Made by a program: the position numbers and the translations under genes. Below, piece after piece: positions 1 through 7,007 of a stretch of 7,770 nucleotides of DNA. A model generated the notes under the pieces. The model was given only the letters and a program-made list of their open reading frames with translations. It had not been told where the DNA came from and did not search any database. The DNA is from Candidatus Caldarchaeum sp. (GTDB taxonomy: Archaea > Thermoproteota > Nitrososphaeria_A > Caldarchaeales > Caldarchaeaceae), in assembly GCA_025054515.1 (NCBI GenBank), contig JANWZT010000055.1, positions 1 through 7,770 on the forward strand, read 5' to 3'. Position 1 is the stretch's first letter. Each line of letters begins with the position of its first letter.

Positions 1-1
1 T

Positions 2-547
2 GTCAGATATCTTCTTTCCGAAGAGCAGAAAGGAGAAAAGACCGAGAAAGGAACGACTTTAGGTCAGGCCATTTACAACGTTGAAGCCGCTTCGGCGCTG
101 TATACCATGACATTCAACCTCGACATTTCGGGCGTCGGCGTCCCGTCGACACAGTTCGGCAAAAAACATCCCAAGGAAAAAGAGCTTGAAGCTCAGGCAC
201 CAAGGCGGCGTACGGCAGCCCTCAAAGCTTTGTCGGCTTTCATGAGTCAAATATCCTTCGGTGGAAAGCATTCCCGGTATCTGCCGAACGCCGAGCTGAT
301 GTCGTGCGTGTTAACTCTGTCTGACACGCCTTTCACGGTTACTCCCGGGAATTTCCGCAACTACGTCGAAAGAACAAGTGTTAGGCTGAAGAAGCTGTCT
401 TCGATACTTAACGTCGGCGGCAGGGTTTGGGCTGTAATACGGGAGAAAAACGTCGCTGCACCCTCTGAAGTGAAGCTCGTTGAAAACCCCGAAGACATCA
501 TCGCCGAACTCATCGAAAACCTCCGTCAAAACAACATCGTTGCATGA
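2..547 (+). CDS. cas7: Cas7 (Csa2/DevR-type) backbone subunit of the type I-A surveillance complex, 5'-truncated by the window edge
   Basis: Cas7 polymerises along the crRNA spacer to form the backbone of the interference complex. The frame is open from base 2, and 181 residues are visible before TGA at 545-547. Csa2 proteins are about 320 residues long, so somewhat under half is missing at the N-terminus. The Met at 107 is internal, because the residues before it (TTLGQAIYNVEAASALY) read as continuous protein. The segment FGGKHSRYLP (visible residues 86-95) is the glycine/basic signature seen in DevR/Csa2 Cas7 proteins, and the preceding SGVGVPS region fits the same fold. The stop is followed after one base by the cas5 ATG, matching the cas7-cas5 order usual for type I-A. 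The family call rests on this motif plus context; the RNA-binding N-terminal half cannot be seen. Confidence 0.88.
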   Translation, partial: VRYLLSEEQKGEKTEKGTTLGQAIYNVEAASALYTMTFNLDISGVGVPSTQFGKKHPKEKELEAQAPRRRTAALKALSAFMSQISFGGKHSRYLPNAELMSCVLTLSDTPFTVTPGNFRNYVERTSVRLKKLSSILNVGGRVWAVIREKNVAAPSEVKLVENPEDIIAELIENLRQNNIVA

Positions 548-548
548 A

Positions 549-1376
549 ATGTTCTCCGTGCTGCTACGTGTCACCTTCGCATGGGGCTACAGCATTAAGA
601 TTCCTAAAGAGGCGAAGGCCCAAGCGGCCCTCACACTGCCTCCTCCCACGACGATAATTGGAGCAGTAACCCGTGGCCTCGCTGTCGAAGAACATCGTGG
701 CGAAATAGTGGAAAAAAACGGAAAACTCGTCTCTGCTGCAGCTGAATATTTGGAAATCTTTAAATCGGCTTCAGCTTTCGTTGATGCACGACCGATTCGA
801 TCCAAGGAAGCGGCTCTCGGCAAATACAGCGAAGACCCGATAAGATATCAGATTCACCAGTTTCAGAGACCGGCAAGACGGGGTGAACTAAAGTACCGCT
901 ACAACATCGTCCAAGCCGGAAAAATCTACTCGCCTTCTGCGTCTCTTGTGTTAGGGCTGCTCGGCGACGAAAAGAATGCGGAAAAAAAGCTCGGCTCTGA
1001 ATGGCGGCGTAAAATCGAGAAAGCTTGTTACAGTGTAACATGCCTTGGAGCAAAAGAGAGCATAGTTTCCGTGGAGGATGTGGTCGTCGACAGCTTTCCG
1101 CGACAGTTGACGGGAGATTTTCAGACGAGATTCTATCATCCGCGAAACGTTGTAAAGGAAGTCGTAAAAGTCGAGCCTACGCTCTGGGCCTTGGGCGGTA
1201 CCTACGTCGAAAGGTTTTGGCGCTGGGAATACAAATGGGGTGAGGAACCGCTTCTCGAAGAATATCTGGTTCCGGGGAATAGAGAACCCGTTCTAAGCAC
1301 CTACATGGTTCTGAAAACAAACCCCGGCGTCCAAGTCTTCGAGGTGGGAGAGGATGGCCTCGCTGTCTTTCGCTGA
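549..1376 (+). CDS. cas5: Cas5 (type I-A), crRNA 5'-handle-binding subunit
   Basis: Cas5 caps the 5' handle of the crRNA and nucleates the Cas7 filament. The 275-residue product starts at ATG 549, one base after the cas7 stop. An in-frame ATG at 480 lies inside cas7 and would add 23 low-complexity residues before the conserved first strand, so it is not used here. The N-terminal RAMP strand VLLRVTFAWGYSIKIPK (residues 4-20) and the following PPPTTIIGAV (31-40) are the Cas5 hallmark. The remainder is a Cas5-like C-terminal part with TLWALGGTYVERFWRWEY near the end. No clear ribosome site precedes the ATG, so translation is probably coupled to cas7. The last 23 bases overlap cas3'. In type I-A, Cas6 does the processing, so Cas5 is expected to be structural only. 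Confidence 0.93.
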   Translation: MFSVLLRVTFAWGYSIKIPKEAKAQAALTLPPPTTIIGAVTRGLAVEEHRGEIVEKNGKLVSAAAEYLEIFKSASAFVDARPIRSKEAALGKYSEDPIRYQIHQFQRPARRGELKYRYNIVQAGKIYSPSASLVLGLLGDEKNAEKKLGSEWRRKIEKACYSVTCLGAKESIVSVEDVVVDSFPRQLTGDFQTRFYHPRNVVKEVVKVEPTLWALGGTYVERFWRWEYKWGEEPLLEEYLVPGNREPVLSTYMVLKTNPGVQVFEVGEDGLAVFR

Positions 1377-2982
1377 AATCTATGAAAAAATCTGCGAAGG
1401 CCTCAATCAACTACCACCGAGGCCGCTACTATTGAAAGCTTTAGAAAAAATCGAAGAACGAATTTCAAACAAGGAGAACGTCCTACTTTTTTTAGAAGCT
1501 CCTACGGGATACGGCAAAACAACGCTTTCACTCAGCCTTTACGCCGCCATCAAAGCAGGCCGACATGATCTGGGCCAGCGCGTGATACATGTTCTACCCA
1601 TGCGGTCAATCGGCACCGACATGAGACAAAAAATGATCGACCGAATAAGAAAGTTGAGAGAACATGGCATCAACCTTGATGAGAACGACGTCGGGCTTCA
1701 GCAGATGCATTCTCCCGGCAGCCCCATGCTCTGCAAAAGATTCGTAATCACCACACTTGACACATTCATCTCTTGTTTTTACAAAATGCCGGCTGCGGAA
1801 ATTTCCAAAATCGAACGCTACGGCACAGCCCACTATGAAATCCCCAGAGCATGCATCTACGCATCCATCGTCGTTTTCGATGAATTCCACCTCTACACAA
1901 GCGCCAAAACCCTCATCGACGGACAGAGCAAGTCCTTGACAGCCACCGTCTCATGCATAAGGTCTCTGTTTGAAACAGGAGTTCCAGTCGTGATTTCAAC
2001 AGCGACCATGCCCAATTGCGTGAAAAACGTCGTCAAACAACAGCTCGAGCTAGCGGGACACGGGGAAAAAATAGATGAGATAACCCCCTCCGAACATGAC
2101 AGAAACTTCGTCAGAAGAAACATCCGAGCATCAGTCTACAAAGGAGAGTTAACCGAACTCCTCAACACATTACGTCAACATAGGAGAATATTGGTCCTTT
2201 TCAACACGGTTTCACACGCCGTCAAAAACTATCTGCAACTCAAAAGCAGCGGATTCGAAGCTATTCTGCTCCATTCACGGCTTATCGAAAAAACAAAGCG
2301 GGAAAGACTCGCGGTCTTAGAGAACGGAAAACGAGATAATCTAATACTCGTTTCGACTCAAGTTCTGGAAGCAGGTGTCGACAAAAGCTTCGACGTGTTG
2401 GTGACCGAAGCGGCCACGCCCGATTCAATAATCCAAAGGGCAGGCAGAGTAGCCAGATACGGAGGAGACGGATATATCTTCGTGACTCCGATCACGGCCG
2501 ATGGTAGGGCAATTTACGGCGAAAAACTTCCAGCCCAAGTCTACCAATACATCTCGGAAAACCGCGCCATAGACCAAAACATGCTGGGTTTGATCGACGA
2601 ATCCGCGTCCGACCAACTGTTGGACTTTAGTTACAAGGGCCTTCTCCAAGAGGTAGACAGCCATCCGTCTTATTCGGTGGATTATGCTCAAAGAGTCTGG
2701 AGGGCTGTGTGCGGGTTTGTGAGAGATGGGGAACAGGTGGCAGTTATTCCAGAAAGATACGTTCAAGTGGATAAGCGCTGGGACCATCTTTTCTGCGTAG
2801 ATGATGAAAAGTTCTTCAACCTCTACAAACAAAAAATCATACAGAGGGCCTTGTTCGAAGATGGAGAAGTCAGAAACCTTGGTCGAATTGATGAAAGCAG
2901 GTGTCTTTCGGAGCAGTTTTTCCGACTCGGTGTGGTTGCCGTTGTCCTCGATGAATATGACGAGGAGGTTGGGCTGAGTTGA
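1354..2982 (+). CDS. cas3': Cas3' superfamily 2 helicase of type I-A CRISPR interference
   Basis: This is an ATP-dependent 3'-5' DNA helicase that unwinds target DNA for the separate HD nuclease. The 542 residues carry a full SF2 set: Walker A APTGYGKTT (49-57), HVLPMRSIG (79-87), TTLDTF (133-138), motif II DEFH (176-179), motif III STATMP (215-220), LLHSRL (305-310), motif V STQVLEAGVD (334-343) and motif VI QRAGRVAR (361-368). No HD domain is present; it is encoded by the next gene, as in type I-A. About 170 residues beyond motif VI form the accessory C-terminal part. ATG 1354 lies 7 bases after GAGGTG (1341-1346), inside the end of cas5. The gene ends in a TTGA overlap with cas3''. Synonymous codons lean to C/A endings up to about 2640 and then become mixed with many T/G endings. 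Confidence 0.96.
   Translation: MASLSFAEIYEKICEGLNQLPPRPLLLKALEKIEERISNKENVLLFLEAPTGYGKTTLSLSLYAAIKAGRHDLGQRVIHVLPMRSIGTDMRQKMIDRIRKLREHGINLDENDVGLQQMHSPGSPMLCKRFVITTLDTFISCFYKMPAAEISKIERYGTAHYEIPRACIYASIVVFDEFHLYTSAKTLIDGQSKSLTATVSCIRSLFETGVPVVISTATMPNCVKNVVKQQLELAGHGEKIDEITPSEHDRNFVRRNIRASVYKGELTELLNTLRQHRRILVLFNTVSHAVKNYLQLKSSGFEAILLHSRLIEKTKRERLAVLENGKRDNLILVSTQVLEAGVDKSFDVLVTEAATPDSIIQRAGRVARYGGDGYIFVTPITADGRAIYGEKLPAQVYQYISENRAIDQNMLGLIDESASDQLLDFSYKGLLQEVDSHPSYSVDYAQRVWRAVCGFVRDGEQVAVIPERYVQVDKRWDHLFCVDDEKFFNLYKQKIIQRALFEDGEVRNLGRIDESRCLSEQFFRLGVVAVVLDEYDEEVGLS
2964..2969 (+). promoter_or_regulatory. Ribosome binding site that fixes the TTG start of cas3''
   Basis: GGAGGT sits 9 bases before the TTG at 2979. 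In this frame TGA at 2958-2960 blocks any earlier start, and the next in-frame ATG is deep inside the HD domain, so this site decides the start. Confidence 0.8.
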
Positions 2983-3752
2983 AGCCATGTGCGTTTGAAC
3001 ACCAATCTCTTACCCAGCACCTTCTGTCTGTGACTGATAGGGCTGAAGCTTTCGTTTCCCGCGGTTATATAGACACGGCGTGTGCGAGGCTCGAACGCTC
3101 TGGAGTTGTTGCAGACGTGGATACGGTTCGAAAGCTGGTCTCTGTTACCGCGTTTTTCCACGATGTTGGGAAGGCCGTCGAATCCTATCAGGAAAGATTC
3201 GACGAAAAATGTACCTGTTTAAAGGGTAAATGCAGTTTTTATCTTCACGAGCTGCTGTCCGCGGTTTACGTGAAAAGATATCTTTCGCTTTCTGCGGATT
3301 GTGACGAGAAGTTAAGGACTTTGGCTGTGCTCGCGGTTCTCAACCACATGCATGCTCTCAGGGACTACGCTTCCGAGAAAACCTATTTTACACCCGAAAA
3401 TCGCAGTAAGCCTCAGCGTCTTGTGCAATTTTTCGAAAATACTCGGATATCCGAACCGAGTCGTCTGCAGATTCTCGACGCGGCTAAATCCTGTAGATTT
3501 TTGGATGTAGACGCTCTCCGTCGAAGTCTTTCAGATGGTGTTGGAGTTGATGAGGTGCAGCTGTTGTTGAGGGATATTGAGCATGAGGAGGAGAAAGGGC
3601 AGAGTTATCTGAAGCTGTATGTTTTGTTGTTACTACCGGTTGTGTTGGGCGATAACTTGGACGCTGTTGCGAATAGACGGAATGATGAACAATCTCGGAG
3701 CAGGAAAGCGTTTCTCGATGAATTACAATATCTATGGGGGGAGCAGCTATGA
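2979..3752 (+). CDS. cas3'': Cas3'' HD-domain nuclease of type I-A CRISPR interference
   Basis: This is the stand-alone metal-dependent HD nuclease that cuts the strand exposed by Cas3'. The 257-residue product starts at TTG 2979, which overlaps the cas3' stop as TTGA. HD-type elements seen in order are QHLLSVTDRA (H14), FFHDVGKA (H61-D62, K65), a YLHELLSA helix (H90) and LNHMHALRD (H123, H125). These match the metal-ligand pattern of Cas3'' proteins. A cysteine group KCTCLKGKC (C78, C80, C85) lies just before H90 and looks like an added metal or disulfide site; I do not recall it as a family hallmark. The C-terminal half is helical and less conserved. The gene ends in an ATGA overlap with the cas8a-like gene. 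Confidence 0.93.
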   Translation: MKPCAFEHQSLTQHLLSVTDRAEAFVSRGYIDTACARLERSGVVADVDTVRKLVSVTAFFHDVGKAVESYQERFDEKCTCLKGKCSFYLHELLSAVYVKRYLSLSADCDEKLRTLAVLAVLNHMHALRDYASEKTYFTPENRSKPQRLVQFFENTRISEPSRLQILDAAKSCRFLDVDALRRSLSDGVGVDEVQLLLRDIEHEEEKGQSYLKLYVLLLLPVVLGDNLDAVANRRNDEQSRSRKAFLDELQYLWGEQL

Positions 3753-4858
3753 AGAGCATATCGATTCCCATGCCCACTCGGTTTGCGGCTGATTGTTTGA
3801 TGACTCTCCTTTACCATCTTGACAGAGCTTACAATATCATCATCTCAGCTGAAAACATCGTCATCGAAGGTCCGCAGCCATTCGAAGCTCTCCGTGAAGC
3901 AGTTGTTACCGCACAGCAGATATTAATACGCAGAAGTCAATCTGACGAAAGATATTGGTCAAGGATTCCTTCGTCGGGAAACGATAACAAAATACTGACT
4001 AAACTATATAAGGCCCTCCAGCTTCCAAAAGATTCTCTAACGCTTGATTTGGTCAGAGTTTTGGCCAAACGGCCCGTTGATTTTACGCAGGAGATTATGT
4101 TTCCATCCATTCTTAAGCCAGAGTTTTACGAATATAACCGGTCAGCTGGCTATGCCGACGATGGTGTGAGGAAGATGGGCCGAACTTATCCCGCTTACCT
4201 TGTTGGCCTTTGTTTAATCGGTTATCTTCTTTCGAAGATTGGGTATTGCTGGCTTGAGAGAGGTGTGCGGGTTGCGGTTTTGATGACGCCTTTGACTACT
4301 TCGTCTCCGAGGCCTTTCTCGGTTGACCCGGAATACCGGCTGGCGACTTTTTTGGACCCGGTTGGAAGACTCGAGGACACGCTTCATAGCCAGCGGCAGG
4401 GATATCGGTTGGATGGATTGTTTCCTGAAACGGCCTTGCATCTGTGGCTCGCGTCGAGGGCCGGTGGTATGAGGATAAAGCTTTACGCCGTGAACGAGCC
4501 CGGCAGAAACAACCCCGCTACTTTCTTCACTTCCTTCCAGATGAATTTGACGACGGTTTACGAAGCTATGACGAGGACCGGTTTAACGAGCGAATACATG
4601 AAAGATAGAGTCGCCAGCCTCGCCGGACGCGCTTTAGACACCTTGAGAAAAGATTTGGACAGAACCCTTGCGATACGGTTTTCCACGCTTCTTTTCGAGG
4701 CGTTGCTTGGGACGAGGCCGTTGGAGGACTTTGTCTATGCCTCTAACCGTGAGCTTCTTCCTTACTTGCTGAAGGGTTCTGAAAAGGATTCGAGCTATTA
4801 CGTTGCCTATGATGCCGTCTCGATTGGCCGGACTTTGTTGAGACGGACGATGGTTTAG
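3749..4858 (+). CDS. cas8a: Probable Cas8a (Csa4/Cas8a2-like) large subunit of the type I-A complex
   Basis: Cas8a is the large subunit that reads the PAM and helps recruit Cas3. The call rests mainly on position (directly after cas3', cas3'' and before cas6, as in the Sulfolobus-type I-A cassette) and on length: 369 residues against roughly 350 for Csa4. Visible features are an N-terminal FAADCLMTLLYHLDRA helix, a central RTYPAYLVGLCLIGYLLSK helical segment that is hydrophobic but probably buried, and a C-terminal helical part of about 110 residues. No nuclease or zinc motif is evident. I start at ATG 3749, which overlaps the cas3'' stop as ATGA and follows GGGGGGAG (3736-3743); an upstream in-frame ATG at 3734 lies before that site and adds only five residues. 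The C-terminus might supply small-subunit-like helices, but this is speculative. Confidence 0.68.
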   Translation: MKSISIPMPTRFAADCLMTLLYHLDRAYNIIISAENIVIEGPQPFEALREAVVTAQQILIRRSQSDERYWSRIPSSGNDNKILTKLYKALQLPKDSLTLDLVRVLAKRPVDFTQEIMFPSILKPEFYEYNRSAGYADDGVRKMGRTYPAYLVGLCLIGYLLSKIGYCWLERGVRVAVLMTPLTTSSPRPFSVDPEYRLATFLDPVGRLEDTLHSQRQGYRLDGLFPETALHLWLASRAGGMRIKLYAVNEPGRNNPATFFTSFQMNLTTVYEAMTRTGLTSEYMKDRVASLAGRALDTLRKDLDRTLAIRFSTLLFEALLGTRPLEDFVYASNRELLPYLLKGSEKDSSYYVAYDAVSIGRTLLRRTMV

Positions 4859-4862
4859 GTGA
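4857..4862 (+). promoter_or_regulatory. Ribosome binding site that makes the cas6 start ambiguous
   Basis: AGGTGA overlaps the cas8a stop. It is one base from ATG 4864, too close for normal pairing, but 7 bases from an in-frame TTG at 4870. Either start keeps the first RAMP strand of Cas6. Confidence 0.5.
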
Positions 4863-4863
4863 G

Positions 4864-5745
4864 ATGTGGTTGGTTGTTTCGTTTTTGTTTAGGGCTGTTT
4901 CGCCGAATCCCATCGAAATGGATGTTTTCTCGGGTTTCTACGTTCGCGGGATTTTCTTCTCACTGTTGAAATCCGTCGACCCCGAGCTCGCCACCGCTGT
5001 CCACGAAGAGCGAACACTCAGCCCTTACAGCACTTCGTCCTTGGAAAACACGCAGGGGCGTAAAATTTTCTTCGGAACGGTGCCGCCGGGATCATTCTTT
5101 CAGTTTAGGATAACGACTTTGCGGAACTCGGTCTCCGATGCGTTGGCCCGCAGCCTGACGGAAGTTTCTCCACCATCCATCGAAGTCAACAGAGTTAGGG
5201 CGAATGTATCCGAGGTTGTGGTCGAACATTTCGGCGGCCAGCTGTCAGGTTCGTCGAGCGAACATTCCCGGTATGAAGTGGTTTTCAGAACGCCGACATT
5301 TTTCCGCAACACGCAAAAGGGCCCCGGCGTTTTACAGCTTCTTCTCCCCCGTCGTCTCCGGAGAAAGGTGAAGCCCGTGTATCGTTACGTCATCGTGCCC
5401 GACCCCTATCATTTCTTCCGGAATCTTGCCCGTCTCTATCGACAGTTCTGTAAACCCAATTTTCCCTACAGGTCTTACTGTGAATGGTTGTTGGAGGGCG
5501 GTGTTGCTTTAGAAACCTATGATGGTTTGAAGGTCTACAAAGTTTATGATAGTGATGGGACTTGGTCGCGTGGTTTCGTGGGTAGGGCGGTGTTTTCGGT
5601 TCCGAAGGACCTTTACGACGGAAGGATGGCGAAGATAACAGGTGAGTTGCTCGAGTTCGCGCGGTTCAGCAACGTGGGCGGTAACAGGACCGCTGGGTTT
5701 GGCGTGATAGATTATAGGGTTGCCGATAGCCGGGAAAGTGGTTGA
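4864..5745 (+). CDS. cas6: Cas6 CRISPR repeat endoribonuclease
   Basis: Cas6 cuts the array transcript within each repeat to make crRNAs. The product is 293 residues, slightly longer than many Cas6 proteins. It has the double-RAMP layout: a first strand WLVVSFLFRA, a helix region with AVHEERTLSPYSTSSL (H47 followed by the Ser/Thr-rich strand usual in Cas6), FRTPTFF (141-147), and the C-terminal glycine-rich loop NVGGNRTAGFG (270-280). H47 is the candidate general acid/base by analogy with the His in Pyrococcus Cas6; some archaeal Cas6 enzymes lack it. The annotated ATG at 4864 abuts the AGGTGA motif; a TTG at 4870 is spaced better and would shorten the protein by two residues. It lies 5 bases after cas8a and overlaps cas1 as TTGA. 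Confidence 0.92.
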   Translation: MWLVVSFLFRAVSPNPIEMDVFSGFYVRGIFFSLLKSVDPELATAVHEERTLSPYSTSSLENTQGRKIFFGTVPPGSFFQFRITTLRNSVSDALARSLTEVSPPSIEVNRVRANVSEVVVEHFGGQLSGSSSEHSRYEVVFRTPTFFRNTQKGPGVLQLLLPRRLRRKVKPVYRYVIVPDPYHFFRNLARLYRQFCKPNFPYRSYCEWLLEGGVALETYDGLKVYKVYDSDGTWSRGFVGRAVFSVPKDLYDGRMAKITGELLEFARFSNVGGNRTAGFGVIDYRVADSRESG

Positions 5746-6704
5746 ACGAGCTGGTCATCGACAAGCCCGGTTCGTATTTGGGGGTTAGGAAAGGGCTTTT
5801 CTACGTCAAAACGAAGGACGGCGGCCGCAGTGAATTTTCGCCCGCCGAGTTGTCGCATCTTTCGATAAGGTGTCGTGGGGTCGGTGTTTCGGCTGACGCG
5901 TTGCGGCTGGCGAGCAGGTTCGGCGTTGAGGTGACGGTTTACTGGCGTGGCAGGCCGTTGGCGAAGGTTTTTCCGGCGATGATGGGCGGTGGCGCGTTGA
6001 CCAAACGGGCTCAGCTCGAGGCTTGGCAGTCGGAGAAAGGCCTCTCGGTCGCCCGTGAAATAGTTTATTCGAAGCTTCACAACCAGCGTCTGGTTCTTCA
6101 TCAGCGGGCCCGGGAGCTGTTGGCGAAAGGGGTCGCGGCCGGTGCGGATATCGAGGCGCTGGCTGACAGGATTCGCGAATGCATGAATTTGGTTGTGGGC
6201 GCCGGCTCGGTTGATTCGGTCAGAGCTTACGAAGCTCAGGGGGCCGTCCATTACTGGAAGGGTGTTGGTTTTCTTCTGCCGGAGGAGCTTGGGTTCACGG
6301 GCAGGACTTCGTGGTCGCCCAGAGACCCGTTCAACAAAGCGTTGAACATCGGCTACGGCGTGTTGAGGGCCCGCGTCTGGTCCGCCGTCGTCTCGGCTAA
6401 CCTCGACCCTTTCATCGGGTTCCTCCACCAGCCGCGCGGCAGGCACATGTGCCTCGTCAGCGATTTGATGGAGGAGTTCAGGCCCGTCGCCGTCGACAGG
6501 CCCTTGATCTCCCTCGCCATCGAAAAGCCTCAGTCTTTGCTGGATGATAAGCTGCTTGAAAGGAATGTGGTGGCTGCGGTGTCTAAAGCGTTGGAGCGGA
6601 ATGAAAGGCTGCTTGAAAGGGCTGTTGTTGAGCAGGCGCGGCGTCTGGCTTCTTTTCTCCGTGGTGCCGTTGAACGTTATGAAGGTTTTCGGGTTAGGTG
6701 GTGA
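5742..6704 (+). CDS. cas1: Cas1 spacer integrase
   Basis: Cas1 is the metal-dependent DNA integrase that inserts new spacers as a complex with Cas2. The 320-residue product has the N-terminal beta domain (LVIDKPGSYLGVRKG, residues 4-18, through about 85) and the helical catalytic domain. The expected active-site residues are present: E164 in RAYEAQGAVHYW, H229 in FLHQPRGRHM, and D241 and E244 in LVSDLMEEFRP. The start must be TTG 5742: TAG at 5727-5729 closes the frame upstream and no ATG or GTG lies in between. The TTG overlaps the cas6 stop as TTGA. The C-terminal tail (about 270-320) is charged and helical with repeated LLER segments. Codon choice changes sharply near 6525. Confidence 0.97.
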   Translation: MNELVIDKPGSYLGVRKGLFYVKTKDGGRSEFSPAELSHLSIRCRGVGVSADALRLASRFGVEVTVYWRGRPLAKVFPAMMGGGALTKRAQLEAWQSEKGLSVAREIVYSKLHNQRLVLHQRARELLAKGVAAGADIEALADRIRECMNLVVGAGSVDSVRAYEAQGAVHYWKGVGFLLPEELGFTGRTSWSPRDPFNKALNIGYGVLRARVWSAVVSANLDPFIGFLHQPRGRHMCLVSDLMEEFRPVAVDRPLISLAIEKPQSLLDDKLLERNVVAAVSKALERNERLLERAVVEQARRLASFLRGAVERYEGFRVRW

Positions 6705-6707
6705 AAG

Positions 6708-7007
6708 ATGTCGACGCAGCCGACGCATATTTTGGTGATTTACGATGTTTCGGATGATGGCCGGAGGCTTGAGCTGGCGGTTGCTTTGAAGAGGCTTGGG
6801 CTGACCCGAGTTCAGAGGAGCGCGTTCGTGGGGCCCTGTAGCATGGCGTTGATAAGCGATGTCAAAAACGTTTCGAGGAGGATTATCGACCCGGAGACTG
6901 ATAATGTTCAGATTTATCCTCTTACGCCTGCTTCTTACCGGATGCGGGTTGTAGTGGGTCGTCAGTTCGTCGACGACGGAGAGGTGGCGGGCGGGTTTCT
7001 GGTTTGA
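6708..7007 (+). CDS. cas2: Cas2, structural partner of the Cas1 integrase
   Basis: Cas2 dimers bridge two Cas1 dimers during spacer integration. The product has 99 residues, a normal length. The first ferredoxin-like strand HILVIYDVSDDGRR ends in the conserved Asp (D13) and the D-x-x-R pattern of the family, and the later NVQIYPLTPASY strand is also typical. ATG 6708 follows the cas1 stop by three bases, with AGGTGGTGA (6696-6704) upstream as ribosome site. The 3' end overlaps cas4 as TTGA. Confidence 0.95.
   Translation: MSTQPTHILVIYDVSDDGRRLELAVALKRLGLTRVQRSAFVGPCSMALISDVKNVSRRIIDPETDNVQIYPLTPASYRMRVVVGRQFVDDGEVAGGFLV

Noticed and set aside
480..548. Earlier ATG start for cas5 at 480
   Set aside because: It would add 23 Lys/Ser/Thr-rich residues inside cas7 before the conserved first strand; ATG 549 fits the family start.
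2425..2988. A 187-codon open frame on the - strand opposite the end of cas3'
   Set aside because: It lies opposite helicase motif VI and the C-terminal part of an intact gene and shows no domain of its own.
3734..3748. Earlier ATG start for the cas8a-like gene
   Set aside because: The ribosome site GGGGGGAG lies after this ATG and is placed correctly for ATG 3749.
4005..4012. TATATAAG as an internal promoter in the cas8a-like gene
   Set aside because: It is inside a coding region with no downstream gene start at a fitting distance and no clear BRE; probably chance.
5712..6728. A 338-codon open frame on the - strand opposite cas1
   Set aside because: It is a shadow of the catalytically complete cas1 gene on the + strand; its product is Arg/Pro/Gln-rich without any recognisable domain.
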